DNA of 64,000 nt, from assembly GCA_024734495.1 (NCBI GenBank), contig JALMQS010000225.1:19172573-19236572 (forward strand), in the 5' to 3' direction. The stretch's first letter is position 1. Every line of letters begins with the position of its first letter. Under the pieces are notes generated by a model. That model worked only from the letters and a program-made list of their open reading frames with translations, made no database searches and was not told the DNA's origin. Positions 23,562 to 35,852 of the stretch are shown here, piece after piece. The position numbers were made by a program, and so were the translations under genes. This DNA comes from Forficula auricularia. Its lineage: Eukaryota; Arthropoda; Insecta; Dermaptera; Forficulidae.

Positions 23562-24742
23562 ATAAAGTTATTAAAAAATAAAGGTACTAATATAATGCAT
23601 GCTTATTGTACTAAATGAATATCTAATTACATGGAATTAGCAGCTCTGCTCTATTGGGCTTTCTTCACCCGTCAAAATCCAATTGATCGTTGCCAATTAT
23701 AGCACCCAGGGGGTTTACGAAATAGAGTACCAACTAAGAAAGTATTCAACTCGAAATGTGTTAATGGAATGTCCCTCTGTTAAGAAATGTTTTTTACACT
23801 TTAAGAAATGTTCTTATTTTAATTAAAATCGCCTTATGTGAGCAGAGTCTTTTGGTATATCCTATATCCTAATGTGGAAAGGAAAAGTAAACATTACCTA
23901 CTTTGAAAAGAAAAAAAAACATTTTCTAAAATTTACTTTTAATTGTAAGTATTTTTTCTTTAATTTTAATATATTTGTTAAAATAAATATATATACAATT
24001 AAAAAATTCTAAATAACTGCGCCTGTAAAACTCAGATATCGTTAGTATTTCCTCTGCAGCTTTACAAAAAATTATAATGTATAGTAAAATATAATAAATT
24101 TAAGTAAGAGATTTTTATTAACTATAGCTATACTATTTTAAACCTGGTTTTGTTGGTATTTCGTTGAATAGAAATGAAAACTAAAGAAATTTAATTTTCG
24201 ATAAACTTAATTTTTGAACATCATCATGATCTCCAAGGCCTTGACTTGAAAAATTCTTTGAATTTAAAATGAACTTATAGAAATTCGAATTTTCTGTATG
24301 ACGATAGCTATCGAAATTTAACTTACATAAACTACATTATACAACCAATTCTATTATCAAGGTGATTTCATTTTTTTTTGTGCTAAACATATTTCTTAAC
24401 AGTGTTTGAGAATTAAAAATAGATCAATCTATTCAGGCAGGTATCGATTTAGAAATTTTCTTTCGAAAGAAATCGCTTTTCCCATATTAATTTAAAAATA
24501 TATATATAATGTAAATATATATAATAAATGAAATAGCAAATCAAATTGGTATTTCATGTTTTAAGAAGGGAATTTTCTTGAACGATTCATGAATAAAACA
24601 CTCCTCAAGTTGTTTTACTTTGGTGATCAAATGAAAACCACGTCCCTTCCAGTGTTCATAGGCGTTGACCTGTAGCCCAATGATAATTAATATTAAATTG
24701 AAAGTGTCTTTTTGGCCCGAGTAGGAGAATTTTTATAAATTG
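23562..24742. other. AT-rich spacer, nothing recognised
   Basis: No frame or repeat that I can support. Confidence 0.4.
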
Positions 24743-24913
24743 AACGAGACATTAAAAGAATGTGTCTTCTGCTGAAAAAATATTCATGTGAATCAAATGT
24801 AATAGAATGATTAAGAGGGCAAAGCCCGCGAAACTATAGTCGTCTCGTTATAAAAAAATTATTATACAAATTTATTTTTCCAGAAGAAGGCACTCTTTTA
24901 TTGTCTCCTTCAA
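24743..24913 (+). repeat. Diverged copy of the 40084-40352 palindrome family
   Basis: It contains AGTGTCTT/GTGTCTTCTGCTG, CATGTGAATCAAATGTAATA, GAGGGCAAAGCCCGCGAAAC and CACTCTTTTATTGTCTCCTT in the family order. CUGAUGA is destroyed (AATGATTAA at 24806-24814) and GUC is disrupted by an insertion, so the hammerhead-like core (24800-24850) is dead. Confidence 0.7.
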
Positions 24914-25114
24914 TAATTAATATTCTTATACTGAAGACTATTTTAAAATCGTTTCAGCCAGGCATTTTGCCTAAAATAATTTTTCTTTATTATCATTATG
25001 ATCAGAACATTCAATTTTAAGAAAATGTTTGAGTATACAATAACATTTATAGGATTTCACTTGTCTGTTTGAAGAACATTACAAAAATAAATTTCATACT
25101 GCCCCCCCTCTCCT
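24914..25114. other. Short spacer
   Basis: Nothing seen. Confidence 0.35.
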
Positions 25115-25215
25115 GTGGCTTGGTGTTAGAAATAGTTCATATTATCCCTTGCATGTCGTAAGAGGCGACTAAAAGGGTTTGGGCTTTGGGTTTAACCCCC
25201 ACCCCTCTCGTTAAA
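25115..25215 (+). repeat. Dispersed retroelement-like fragment (GTCGTAAGAGGCGACTAAAA)
   Basis: A GC-rich 100-bp block with CCCCCCTCTCCTGTGGCTTG and CATGTCGTAAGAGGCGACTA stands out from its flanks. It is related to 1640-1740 (minus). I have the impression of a motif common in arthropod genomes but cannot name the element. Confidence 0.5.
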
Positions 25216-27561
25216 ACATACCCTATTAAGGAGGTTCTTTCGCGACAATCCACACAAAAAGTTTTAGCCTCGTAACCACTCTATGAATATGAACGGTGTT
25301 AAAATTTTGGGTTATGTTTTTTTAACTTGACTGTACTTTTTACGCTACTATATTCTATTTATGTATGGATCGTTTCCAAGCCATTGATATTTTATCCCCT
25401 TCATTAAAAATAGTCGCCCAAATATGTTTGTTTATTTTATTTTTTATCAAAACTACGTCGTAAATAATTTCATTTTTTTTTTAAGTAACTCCGAATATAT
25501 TCTAACAAATATTAGTTTTTCATCAAGATGGTGAAAGTCCTTCATGAAAAAAAATAAAATAATGATCATTTCCCTATCTACCATATGTAAAAAAAAATTC
25601 ATTTTTAATCGCAATTATTTCATGTTTGGTGTGGTAAATTGTCTTCAAATTTTAACAGTGTGTGTATTATGCTTTTAATGACTAATATTCCAAGTTTCGG
25701 AGACTTTTGAGATTTTTGCATTTATGAAAGAAGTATCTTAAAATGGACTATATTATTAAAAATAAAACTAAAATGAAAATTGATTCATGAATTCTTAGTA
25801 AGGTCAGGGCTCAAAAGGGTCAAGCGAGCTTATTGTGATAATGATACAACTACTACAACATTAATTTAATATTATTTTTTATTTAACTAAATTAATTTTT
25901 TAATGAAATTTGAAAATTGAAAATTTGTCAATCAATTTAGTCAGAACTCATTTCTAAAAATTTTGTTTTCAAGAGAAATCGTTTTTGCAGATGTATGTAT
26001 AATATTTTTTTTTTTGCGTTCAATAAACATAAACAGAAAAGCAATCAAGCTTGCGTACATGCAGAGAAAATATAACGAAAGAGAAAAGAGATCATTTACT
26101 AAGGAACAAGTTCGTAACAGGGAACATGCATCTCGATCGTCACGTGGGAAAACACGAACGAGCGACGACTGAAAAAGGAAGCAAATTCTCACTAACTGAA
26201 AAAATAGATGAAGCAATTAATAAGAATGCATACATAATCACTCAGCTCTGTGTGTTTGTGTGTGTGTTAACATCTTATTTCATTCACTTTTCAAATTGGT
26301 TATAAGTCTAAAGTGATTGAAGAAAAATGTCAGAGGTGTGGATGAATAACTAATGAAGATTTGTGAAGAGAAAAGTAATTGAAAATTTTCTAAGACATCT
26401 TGAAGAAAATAATTTTTTCATAAAAAATACATTAATCTAATGATAGTTTTGTTTTATATATTATGGGTTGTTTGGCGACAATACAAGCAAAAAGTTAATG
26501 CTAGATTATATAGAACAGACAATAAGGATTCATAATTCATAAGCTCAAAACTTTTTGCTGTTTATGTACCACTACTAGCCAACCCCGTGCTCGTTTGACA
26601 AATCTGGCAACGCTGTCCAAGCTTGTATATATTTGATCATAAAAATGTCATTTAAAGTACATTATAAAGGAAGATTTATAAAACAAAAAGTTCTTAATAA
26701 GCGATTCAAAGCTGTTGCGCCAATGGCTGAAACGAAAAAACGTCAAAAAAGTACTAAATTTAACCAACTTCTTAGGTTAAATAAATGCGTTGTTGCCAGA
26801 TTGTTTTTTGTGTAAATTTTTTATTATACATTTTTCATTATTATCTCATAAATTGTGTTGTAACTATGAAGTAAAATTTTCTTTAAAAATGTATTAGTTA
26901 TTGTTTAATGTTGGTTAAGTTTTTTTAACAATGGTAAGAAGAGTTTCTTAATTATAATTAAATATGTATGTAAACTTTCCGATATCCCGTATAGTGCAAT
27001 GTATAAGAAGAGTGAAAAACTTTATCTTTGGAATTTAATATCTCCGGAACTATATTGTTCATAAATTTCGTTTTGGCATCAATCGATGCACAAGTATTTA
27101 AATAATAATCCCTCGAAATTTAAAAAAAAATCTTAAGAAAACCCATATGGTGAAACAACAACCTTAAATTGGAAAAATTGAAAAATCAACTTAAAATTAA
27201 AATTTGGAGATTGGTATAATTAATGATTTTAGGATAGATTGAAATAATCTTACACTTCCCTGCATAAAATTTGATCCATTTACAATAGTTAGAAAATAAT
27301 TTCATGTTAAAAAAAATATAATTCATACCAATATAATGATTGAGATACTCGTATGTCATTGATATAATAGTCCGTACATGATTGGCTACTTAACACTATT
27401 CACGATTCAGCTAGGCTGATTATTATATACCATTACTTTTTATTATGTGATTACTAGTTGGATGTTAAATAAAAAAATAAAGTAAAAAGTTTTGTTGGAA
27501 AGTCTATATAGTTTGAAGTGTGTGCTGGTGAGCATATTAAAATAAATTAATTTAACTCTTG
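25216..27561. other. AT-rich spacer with short frames
   Basis: Frames at 25941-26305 overlap on three readings and at 26633-26815 show only Lys-rich chance peptide. A GTGTGTTTGTGTGTGTG run is near 26249-26266. A short inverted pair AAGCAAAAAGTT/AACTTTTTGCTG spans about 26484-26563. Confidence 0.35.
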
Positions 27562-27855
27562 ACTATTTAAAATGAGTTTAGTTTTTTGAAAATTAATATT
27601 TTATTTTTTCTATAATTTCTCAAACAAGTTGATAAGGGTCCCCCCTTTGTATCAATGTCGATTTTTAGAGAGGGAAAACTAATTTTTTTTAGAGAAATTC
27701 AAACGAAAATATAAATGCCATACGCTTTATAAAATATACTATTTAAAATGGGTTTAGTTTTTTGAAAATTAATATTTTATTTTTTCTATAATTTCTCAAA
27801 TAAGTTGATAAGGGTCCTCCCTTTATATCAATGTCGCTTTTTGGAGAGGGTGAAG
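27562..27855 (-). repeat. Tandem repeat, period about 176 bp, inverted copy of the 21492 family
   Basis: TATCAATGTCG with GAGAGGG recurs at about 27650 and 27826. GAGTTTAGTTTTTTGAAAAT or GGGTTTAGTTTTTTGAAAAT precedes each unit. Reversed, it matches 21492-21803. Two far-apart loci both carry near-dimers, so the dimer may be part of a mobile unit. Confidence 0.78.
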
Positions 27856-28732
27856 AAAACAAATTTTTTTCGAGATATTCAAACGAAAATATAGAAAAAT
27901 AACGAAAATGATGCCGTATTCGATGAAATTTGCAAAAAAAAGCGAAACTTAAAATAGAAATTTCAAAAAATGAAGGGTACTTTTTTGGATAGCATCTTGT
28001 GGTTGAAAAGTCACCAATCGTCCTTGGTTTATTATATATTAATTTATTTAAGGGCTGCTCTAACCAGAGACAATAATGAGTATTGGAAAAGTTTTCGCTT
28101 TTTCCTGCAACAATAAACTAGGGTTGTTTTTTTGAGATATATAATACATAATACAAATAGAAATCAATATCAGATGCTATCGAGAACATTTGAGACAGTT
28201 TTGATTACAAAACTTCTAATTCCCTCAGGCTCACTCGAGTTGCATTTACACTCAAGTTAAACACGAAAATTTAATTTATCAAATCTCATTAATTACATGA
28301 ATTGTTAATTAATCATTTCGTCTGACCACCTAATTGACCCGTCATGAAATATATCAACCCAATTAATCTAGAGGTTTGGAAGATTCTTTTTGGATTTCAG
28401 GTTAGACCACCGAGAGTGAAAAATAATTTAATTAATTAATTTTTTTTCTTGTTTTGGATAATGTTTCGGGTTCTGATTCGGATGTCTTTCGATGGATATA
28501 TTTAGAGTCATTTCAAGTCTTAAGTAAATTCTATCAGATCGGCATACTATAGAAAATAACTATTTTTTTGATCATTAAAAACGAAGATTTTCCGTATTAG
28601 CATCTTAAAAATAGTGATGTGTTTATTCTAAGTTGATTCTTTTGTAACAAAATGCCCTCTTTTGGGGAAGGAGTTGAGAATAATTAAAGAAAACATTACT
28701 AAAGCACAGTAATATAAGAACATGACTTATTG
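27856..28732. other. AT-rich spacer
   Basis: Nothing recognised. Confidence 0.4.
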
Positions 28733-28875
28733 GATAAAAAATACTTGGTAGGTTTCACATTAGGATATAAAAATAAACCGAATTTATTTTTATATCTTAA
28801 TGTGAAACCTATGAAGTATTTTTTATCCAATAATTTTAAAAAATGTTTCACCAAGTACCACCACCAAATTTCTTA
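28733..28875. mobile_element. Palindromic MITE (GGATAAAAAATACTTGGTA family)
   Basis: ATTGGATAAAAAATACTTGG at the left is answered by AAGTATTTTTTATCCAAT (28815-28832), with inner arms AGGTTTCACATTAGGATATA and inverse. A second, deleted copy with the same right flank (AAAAATGTTTCAC(C/T)AAGTACCA) lies at 36971-37060. Confidence 0.72.
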
Positions 28876-30228
28876 AAAACTATTTAAGAACATGACCTTT
28901 GAGTGTACCAAAATATTGTATTTACTTGAACGTTTTTTTTTCTTATTGGATTTAAAAATCTCTGAAATGTGAAAAAAATCAAAATAATTGGAAAACGTGT
29001 TTTTGTATGGTTTAGTGTTTGGTTGTGTGAATTTCGATAAGCTCAATATCTGAAAAACGGAGAGTCCTAAAGGTTCTGGTGCCAAAACATATGAATTTCT
29101 AAAACGAAGAAGTATTTAAATTTTGGAATTTCTATCTTTACAAATTATGTTACCATCTTTTCCGATTAAAAAATGCAGAAAATCAAAAATAAATAAATAA
29201 ATCGTCATATAGGAAAGCTATTTGTCTTTACGAATCAGCTGAAATTTGGCATATATGTTTGTACCTACCTGTGAGTTTTTATCTTTTAATTTTTTAGCTA
29301 AAACATTCGATGACAAAAATTGCCGAAACACTGAAATATGCGGATAAAAAAGTTTTCACTTTTTATTCCAGTTAAATTTGTCAATTTTGTTGTCAGTTTA
29401 ATTTCCTTCTTTCTTGTGCATCTTTCATTCCCTCAATTACAGTAGTGAAATAAAATTACATATCTTCATGTTTCATTAAATAATCATTTGTCACATTATT
29501 TATTACACAATATTTATTTTTTGTTTTGTGAGAAAAAAATAAGTATAACTACTACCTACTAATTTTCAAAACGATCAAAAATTTGTATTTTTTTTTTTTT
29601 TTAAATAAACATTTATTTATATTATTTGTAGAACAAATAGATAATATCTCGTTTTTGACATATGGTAAATAGAATATATGTAAATTATCTATATTTTTGC
29701 ATGTAATTAATACTAACTCTATATTTACTTTCCCTGTTAGTCCCGGAGGCGTATTCGGAAATTCCCCTCAGGCGACATAAGATCTAGTAACCTAGATTAC
29801 AGTCAGAGGTGTATACCTGTATATGTCATTGGGAGATTTTCGGTTAGTCTAGGCTAGTGAAAGAGTGATTGAAAACTAAAAACAAAACTACGAAAACAGT
29901 CTTTACTTTGGATATTTAACGCAGTTGAAAAATGTACTTGGAATGATTATATAAGTATTATTTTTATTTTAAATTAATTATGTATATGATAAATTAAATT
30001 TAATAAACAGTCTACGAGAACATGCTGTCTGTCATATTAATAAGAGTGTCAGTATTGAATTTACTTTCATTTCTTTTTCCTTATTCATATTTAAAAATGT
30101 CTGAAACACGAAGAAAGATTATTCTCAAGCGAAAATTGATAAATACTTTAAGTATCTGATATGTAACTACTAATCAAAATATCGAGTATTTTTATTATAT
30201 TTATATACACCTTATACACGAGTGTAAT
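28876..30228. other. AT-rich spacer
   Basis: A slightly GC-richer patch at 29730-29830 contains the small hairpin GATCTAGTAACCTAGATTA. The remainder is unremarkable. Confidence 0.35.
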
Positions 30229-31090
30229 CAGGGCCGCGCCAAGCCATTCGGCCGCCCATGTGCAAACTATAATTTTGCCCCCCCTTTCTAAAATTGTAAC
30301 TAAAATTTAACACATAAAAAAATTATCACCCCTTACCTCTTCTAACTAAAAATTAATACATAGATTGGTATATTTAATAAATAAAATTACTCATCTGACC
30401 TTTGCGTATGTGTTCTTGCAAAGAGGGGATGGAGGGGGTGACGCGGTAATCCGCCCTTCCCCGTACTCCAAATTACAGGATTTTCACAAAGGGGGGCCTG
30501 AACAATTTTCCGATCCTTAAGGGGGCGGCAGCTTTAAATAAGTGGAGAATCACTCGGTTAGACTCTCGAGCAGGGGTTGGCTTACTAGGGCCACATTTGA
30601 AGAAAAAAAATTCTCGGGCCGCAGATAAAATATAACTACTAATACTATTAATATTTGTTAATCAAAAATGATAGTTAATACTGGAGAATAATGATTTCCG
30701 CCATAACAAAGAATATATTATGTATAATGAGGTGTTTTTGATTTTTGAAATCATTAAATTATCCAAAAGATTTTAAAAATTGTATTTAAATGTTTACCTT
30801 GTCTATCATGAAGGTTTGAACAATTCTCAAAAATTCAGTTGTCAAAAGAAATACAGAAAACGAGACACCCATAAAACACAAATATTATAATCACTTGACC
30901 CGCGGGCGCTCGACTCGAAATGAAATAAATACATTTCAATGCAAAAGAAAGAGCAACGGGAAAAGAATCCAGTTATTTGATTAGATATCGGGAAGGAAAA
31001 TAATTCCAGATTAAATAAAAACATATTCAAGACATGCCCAATTGATTGGAGAATGTTTTCAAAAAACTAGCGTGCGCGTCAAGTGATTTT
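30229..31090. other. Decayed hAT-like material
   Basis: CAGGGCCGCGCCAAGCC starts at 30229 and CAGGGGTTGGCTTACTAGG at 30571; both look like hAT left ends, but I found no right ends. G/C-rich runs at 30275-30290 and 30425-30530 are typical of such element interiors. Confidence 0.4.
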
Positions 31091-31324
31091 CACTTAACTT
31101 TTCCTAATTGATTAAAAATCAAAATTTTATATGAATAAACTTTTAAATAAACATTTAATAAATAAATTAACAAATAATCTCCATTTGTAATAAATTCCAT
31201 CACAAATTTACAAAATCAAATCCAGTACTACAGGTGTCATGACCAATTATTTATTATTGGTTAAAATTATACACTACTCAACCACACATTCACTAACAAG
31301 AAAATTTCACTTTGCATTCATACA

Positions 31325-31443
31325 TTAATTCCTGTGAATCAATTGTAACAGACTGATGAAGAGGGCAAAGCCCCCGAAACTATAGTCTCGTCATAAATAA
31401 AATCTATAATTCCAGCAGAAGACACTCTTTTATTGTCTTCAAT
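31325..31443 (+). mobile_element. Half-copy of the 40084-40352 palindrome family
   Basis: It runs from TTAATTCCTGTGAATCAATT to CACTCTTTTATTGTCTTCAA in the family order: one arm only, without the inverted partner. It carries a nearly complete hammerhead-like motif. Confidence 0.75.
31340..31398 (+). ncRNA. Hammerhead-like ribozyme motif, GAAACUAUAGUC family
   Basis: CUGAUGA (31353-31359), one A, helix II GAGGGC/GCCCCC (31361-31366 with 31370-31375; one A.C mismatch), GAAAC (31376-31380), UAUA and GUC (31385-31387). Helix I can form from TTGTAACAGA with TCGTCATAA. One pair that is U.G in the 40-kb copy is C-G here, in keeping with a selected stem, although another pair is lost (A.C). Confidence 0.55.
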
Positions 31444-32118
31444 TTATATAAGTATCAGCTGTAATTATAATAGTAAATAAATAACAACCTTTATTATTTT
31501 TTATCCTGAAACAAAGATTGAGAAAAAATTGGATTTTCGAAGAGTTAAATAAGAGATAATGATTGTAATTATATTGTTTTCATCAGTGAGGAAGAGTGAG
31601 TGACCTTAACCCATAAGGTCTCTTCTACTGGTTAAAAGAATTATATGTGAAATGGTAATTTCGCAAATACGATTACAACTTGCCACACGAGGTCCAATTG
31701 ACACCTCCACACATGCACACAGTTCTACGCCAACTCGTCACTTTCCTTTCTGGGATGGGAACAAGAAGACGAAGACGATGAGGACCTCGAAAGGTCATCG
31801 AGGAAATTCCCAACTCGCAGGATTTCGGCAAGAGCTTTCAAGATGAAAAATTCGCGAAATCGAATTCGAACAAGAAATGAAGGAAAGCATTACATTCAAG
31901 ATTTTATAAGGAGATATAACAATTGAAATGTTACTTCCTGCTGTATTATAAGGATAATATCATAAGTCAATATAAGATCATTAAACTTTTGAAAAAACTT
32001 ATATAATCCCCCTCTAAAAATCGAATCATCCAAAATTTTTATGGGAATGGAAGAAATAGGTAACTCAAAAACGCAGGAAAATACTTATCAGTCAAAATAA
32101 GCAAATATAATATTTTGC
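31444..32118. other. Spacer with a higher-GC island at 31590-31870
   Basis: The island is open in a plus frame (31652-31846) and in a minus frame (about 31888-31728, containing LKALAEILRVGNFLDDLSR and a Ser run). Either could be an exon; neither has clear splice or start support. Confidence 0.3.
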
Positions 32119-32576
32119 CATATATACAGAGAGTTTCAGGAAGTATATTAAATATTTTAGGAGGTGATAGTATAGACGAAATGCAATAAAAAATCCCATA
32201 TAACATGAGTCCAATTTTTATTGAGTACAGAGATACAGCTGTTAGTATATAACCCAATATCGACATACTCAGCATGTGTAAATACGTGCGGCATTTTAAC
32301 ACGCTACAGTACAGTAGACTTGGCCAACAATGAAAACTTCAATGTAAACTTCACAAGTTGAACATAAACACTCTACTGCTGACATTCGATAAATCGTCCA
32401 TATCAACCCATAGCAACCTGTGTACCAAGACACGAAACGAAAATCCATTGAAGTCAGTAGTTTCTCTGTATTCAATAAAAATTGGACACATGTTATATGG
32501 CATTTTTTATTGCAATTCTTCTATACTACCACCTCCTAAAATATTTACCATTTCTCTTGAAACACCATGTATATTG
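32119..32576. mobile_element. Foldback element with about 120-bp arms
   Basis: ATTTTAGGAGGTGATAGTAT (32151) and AATTTTTATTGAGTACAGAG on the left recur inverted on the right (32460-32576). A spacer of about 220 bp separates the arms. Because of the inversion, minus-strand 32039-32302 and plus-strand 32358-32582 translate to nearly the same peptide (LYSIKIG, LYGIFYC, PPKIF). Outer ends ATACATGGTGTTTCAAGAG and ATATACAGAGAGTTTCAGG mark the terminal repeats. Confidence 0.78.
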
Positions 32577-32659
32577 AATTAAGTTCGTATGTGGATAAAT
32601 ATAGAATTCAAATTTTAGATTAATCATATGGTAATGGTAATTAATATATGGTACACTAA

Positions 32660-33036
32660 GGCCCGGTATTTCAATGTCCGTTTAAGAGTTGATCCGAAGA
32701 ATAATCTCTGAAATCTTAAACGCTTGTTGGATGGCGATCGACTACTTAATCTTAAGATTAAGATTGGTTTGCATGGCAGCCACCAGGCGCATAACTAACA
32801 AATATAAATTTTGTTAACCTCAAAATTTCAAATATATTTTAATTTATTTTAAATGACTGTTATTGGTTGATTTTTTCCATAGGATGGTTTGCTAAGCCGA
32901 CATTTCACCAATTCTTCCGTTTAGCTAAGCGAAGCTTAAAATATGATTGAAATACGGGGAGCTGAGAAAAGGTCCGCTTAAATTTAATCTCCGCCTTGCT
33001 AATCTCAAGAATAAACGGACATTGAAATACCGGGTC
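32660..33036. mobile_element. PIF/Harbinger-type MITE with TAA target duplication
   Basis: GGCCCGGTATTTCAATGTCC at the left is answered by GGACATTGAAATACCGGGTC at the right, about 23 of 25 bases. TAA lies outside both ends (32657-32659, 33037-33039). A GG(C/G)CCGG-type terminus with a TWA duplication fits PIF/Harbinger. A sub-terminal TTAAGATTAAGA hairpin is present. Non-coding, 377 bp. Confidence 0.85.
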
Positions 33037-33039
33037 TAA

Positions 33040-33421
33040 GAGGACGCACTTTCCCTTGATACTGATCTAAAGTTAAAGTCTTATGATTATTACCTGTACC
33101 TACATATATTACTAAATACTAAATAAGTTTGACTGCAAGAGAAATTTAGAAATGAAAATATAAATTATACCTCACAGCCCATACTATAGTTAAATGAGAT
33201 AGATGTCTTGGGTAATGTATAAACGCTCGAATACCAAAGAGTAGGCGTTGGACCGAATCAGTTATTTTCATTGCTAACATTAAATTAAGACGCCTTAACA
33301 AGTTGATGTGAGGTCATTCATCAACGATGGTAACCGCTGGGGTTTACCTGTTCATTTGGTTCAAAGTTTCTTTAGTTGGAAGCAAAGGAAGAACATAGGA
33401 TGTTTTTATTGGCAAGCTTGA
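33040..33421. other. Spacer
   Basis: Nothing recognised. Confidence 0.35.
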
Positions 33422-33790
33422 CGAGGTAAAAAAAAAATTATCGAAAAACGAAAAAATGGGAAACCATGTGAAATTTCTTATTTTGACAAAAAATTTGAAA
33501 TATCCAAATTATAGAAATTTTAGTATATTTGGGATCAGACGGTCCTAGAGAATCGAAAAAATATATTTTATTTGAAATATCTCAAAAAAAAATTTTGTCG
33601 AAAACCGAAAAAATGGCAAGGCTATATAGCCTTGGAAAATTTCTGATTTTTACAAAAAAATTGAAATATCTCCAATGAAAAAAAAAATCTATCGTGAAAA
33701 ATATCTCGTCGAAAAAAAATCCCTCTTGTCGAAAAAAAATTCTTCCTGAAAAAAAAGCTAAAAAAAAATTACTATAGGTAAGCAATGGCG
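33422..33790. repeat. Imperfect tandem repeat, about 165-bp unit, A-rich
   Basis: CGAAAAACGAAAAAATGGGA (about 33443) and CGAAAACCGAAAAAATGGCA (about 33599) begin two diverged units, each followed by AAATTTGAAATATCC-like sequence. Shorter TGTCGAAAAAAAAT steps follow. The 81-codon minus frame is Phe-rich by composition only. Confidence 0.5.
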
Positions 33791-34605
33791 ACCTACCAAA
33801 AGTATAATTGCCTAGTAACCTCTCCAAAATAGCTGTTCGGAACCGGCGTTAAAAAGTAGGTCCCGTATATCTGTGTAAAAACAGCTAAACACACTCAGCA
33901 CAAACTATAAAGTATACACAAACATTAACCATCTATCTTTTTCCTTTAATCGGGGTATACCATTGTTTCAAATCCCATTCATAATTTATGCCATTTAACC
34001 CAATTTTCTTAAAATTCATCCTTGGAATTATTCTACTCAATAACCTTAACCCCTCATTCTGTATTTCAGTTATTTTCTAAAATATAAAATTAATAATATC
34101 AAATTTCTTTTTTAATTTAAAGTTTTAGATCGATCATATTTAAAACAATTATCCCCACCCCCTACAAGAAAAAGTTGAAACGCGAGGTCTGATATTTAAA
34201 TAAAAAAATTTAAAAAAAATCAATGTAACCACAAAAGTTTAAAAAATAATTCAGAAATATAAATATATTAAAAAAACGTTCGTAATGATATTAGTTTTAT
34301 TAGCTAATGTTAGTGGAGACTTGATCAAAAATTAAAAAAAAAATGGTATTCAAAATTGTTCAACCAGAAAAAAATGGATGGTGGGGAAAAAATCCTTGTG
34401 ATGAAATTAATTACATAAGCTCAAGCAAATGATAGTATGGTTTAAATATGCATAGAAAAAAATATTTATGCTAAAGGTCATGAAATATAAAATTTTAATT
34501 AAAAAGAGATAAAATATATTTATTTTGTTTTTCAAAATTTCTATACTTTTAGAAAAAACAAGGATTTGTCCTTATATCTTCAATGTTAAAGAATTTAATT
34601 ATTAT
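33791..34605. other. AT-rich spacer
   Basis: Nothing recognised. Confidence 0.35.
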
Positions 34606-34835
34606 TAATATATTCACAGCTGCTTAATATTATTATATAAAAACAATTTTTTAATAAATTCATTAAATGATAGATTTGATATGTCAAAAGATACGTGTTT
34701 CAATGTCTAAACTTGCCTAAATAATTAATTAATTAATTTGAATGGAAAGTTTTTTTTCTAGTTAGATTTATTTAATCCTTTTATGAAAAAAGAACAATAA
34801 ATATCAACTCCAGAAGATGATGTACTCTTATATAA
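34606..34835 (+). repeat. Direct duplication, first copy
   Basis: TAATATATTCACAGCTGCTT through ATATCAACTCCAGAAGATGA is repeated about 1.25 kb downstream at 35853-36076 with scattered substitutions and small indels. The ends do not look like LTRs (no TG...CA). An old local duplication or two insertions of one element are both possible. Confidence 0.75.
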
Positions 34836-35116
34836 TAATACTAACGAGAAGAAATTGTGCAAGTGGCCAAAGCCAGGAATAGTTAAGATGCATTTTTAAT
34901 TTAACAAACAATTACAATGACTACTCAATATTTAAAGAACAAATTAAAAAGTACAAAAAATACTACCTATATTCAATATGGAACTTATTAAGAAAAACGA
35001 GATTGGTTTAATTTAAAAATAATTCTGCTTGTTTGAATCATAACAGGCAGGAAAAATAATGGTTGAAAACGATTTTTCCTCACGTTTCAGACATTATTGA
35101 AGTGATAACTTCTTTT

Positions 35117-35335
35117 GGCGCGCCTTGCACACTTTTTATTTTACTTGGCAGTAAATGGGTTTGAGCCATCACGCATCACGGTTGGTACCAATTCCAGCCA
35201 CATATGACGCTGCAGCATTAACTCTATGGTCAAATTATATCTTATATTTTTGGCGCTCATGTACATTTTATTTTCCTTGGCAGTAAATGGGATTGAGCCG
35301 TCCCGAGTCACGTCACGGGTCACGGTTGAGCTGTG
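35117..35335. repeat. Imperfect tandem duplication, period about 135 bp
   Basis: GGCGCGCCTTGCACA...CTTGGCAGTAAATGGGTTTGAGCC and GGCGCTCATGTACA...CTTGGCAGTAAATGGGATTGAGCC are side-by-side copies. The short frames here repeat the peptide RDGS(I/N)PFTAK on the minus strand for this reason. Confidence 0.65.
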
Positions 35336-35554
35336 GTCTAGTGCCAGTTCAATCATTGTCGAAAAATATATTAATTATTCCTTTTCAAAAAATAATAAAA
35401 TTATTAGACTTATAAATGCCTTATAAGTTATCAGTTCTGTCATGTGGTCTTAAGCACCCGCTTTTCTTTTGTCACTGAACAAGACAATATTCTAGTTTAT
35501 TAATGCGCTAAATTTCAGCTTATTTACTATAATCGTTCGAAAAGAATTTTTTTC

Positions 35555-35780
35555 AGATTTTTTGCAATTTAAAACCGGAAGTTCTAAGGCTAGAAAGTAC
35601 AAAATCTTCACCAGTTCAGTGTTTTGAAGATAAAACATTTTGGATAAGAAAGAACTTTCTACAACCTTCCTTTCTTGAGTTGTCGTGGGTGTCATAATCC
35701 AGACAGATAGACTGAAAAAATTGTGTTTAAAAATTATATTTTCTTATGTTTCTGACATTTGTAAATATGAAAAGTAATAA
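35555..35780. repeat. Old dispersed repeat, copy 1
   Basis: In order: AAACCGGAAGTTCTAAGGCT, AAAATCT, CAGTTCAGTG, ACATTTTGGAT, GAACTTTCTAC, TTGTCGTGGGTGTC, ATCCAGACAGA, then A/T-rich sequence to TTTCTGACA. The same order recurs at 40535-40800 and 52290-52510, with a shorter copy at 43490-43600. Confidence 0.55.
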
Positions 35781-35852
35781 AAAGAAACTAAAAAAATTAA
35801 GAATTTTTCAAGAACTTAATACTTTAGCTCGCCTGGCAGGCTTACCTAGTAA

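Noticed and set aside
26633..26815. Basic 60-residue frame (KGRFIKQKVLNKRFKAV)
   Set aside because: No homology recognised, no promoter, splice or poly(A) context; composition explains the Lys/Arg content.
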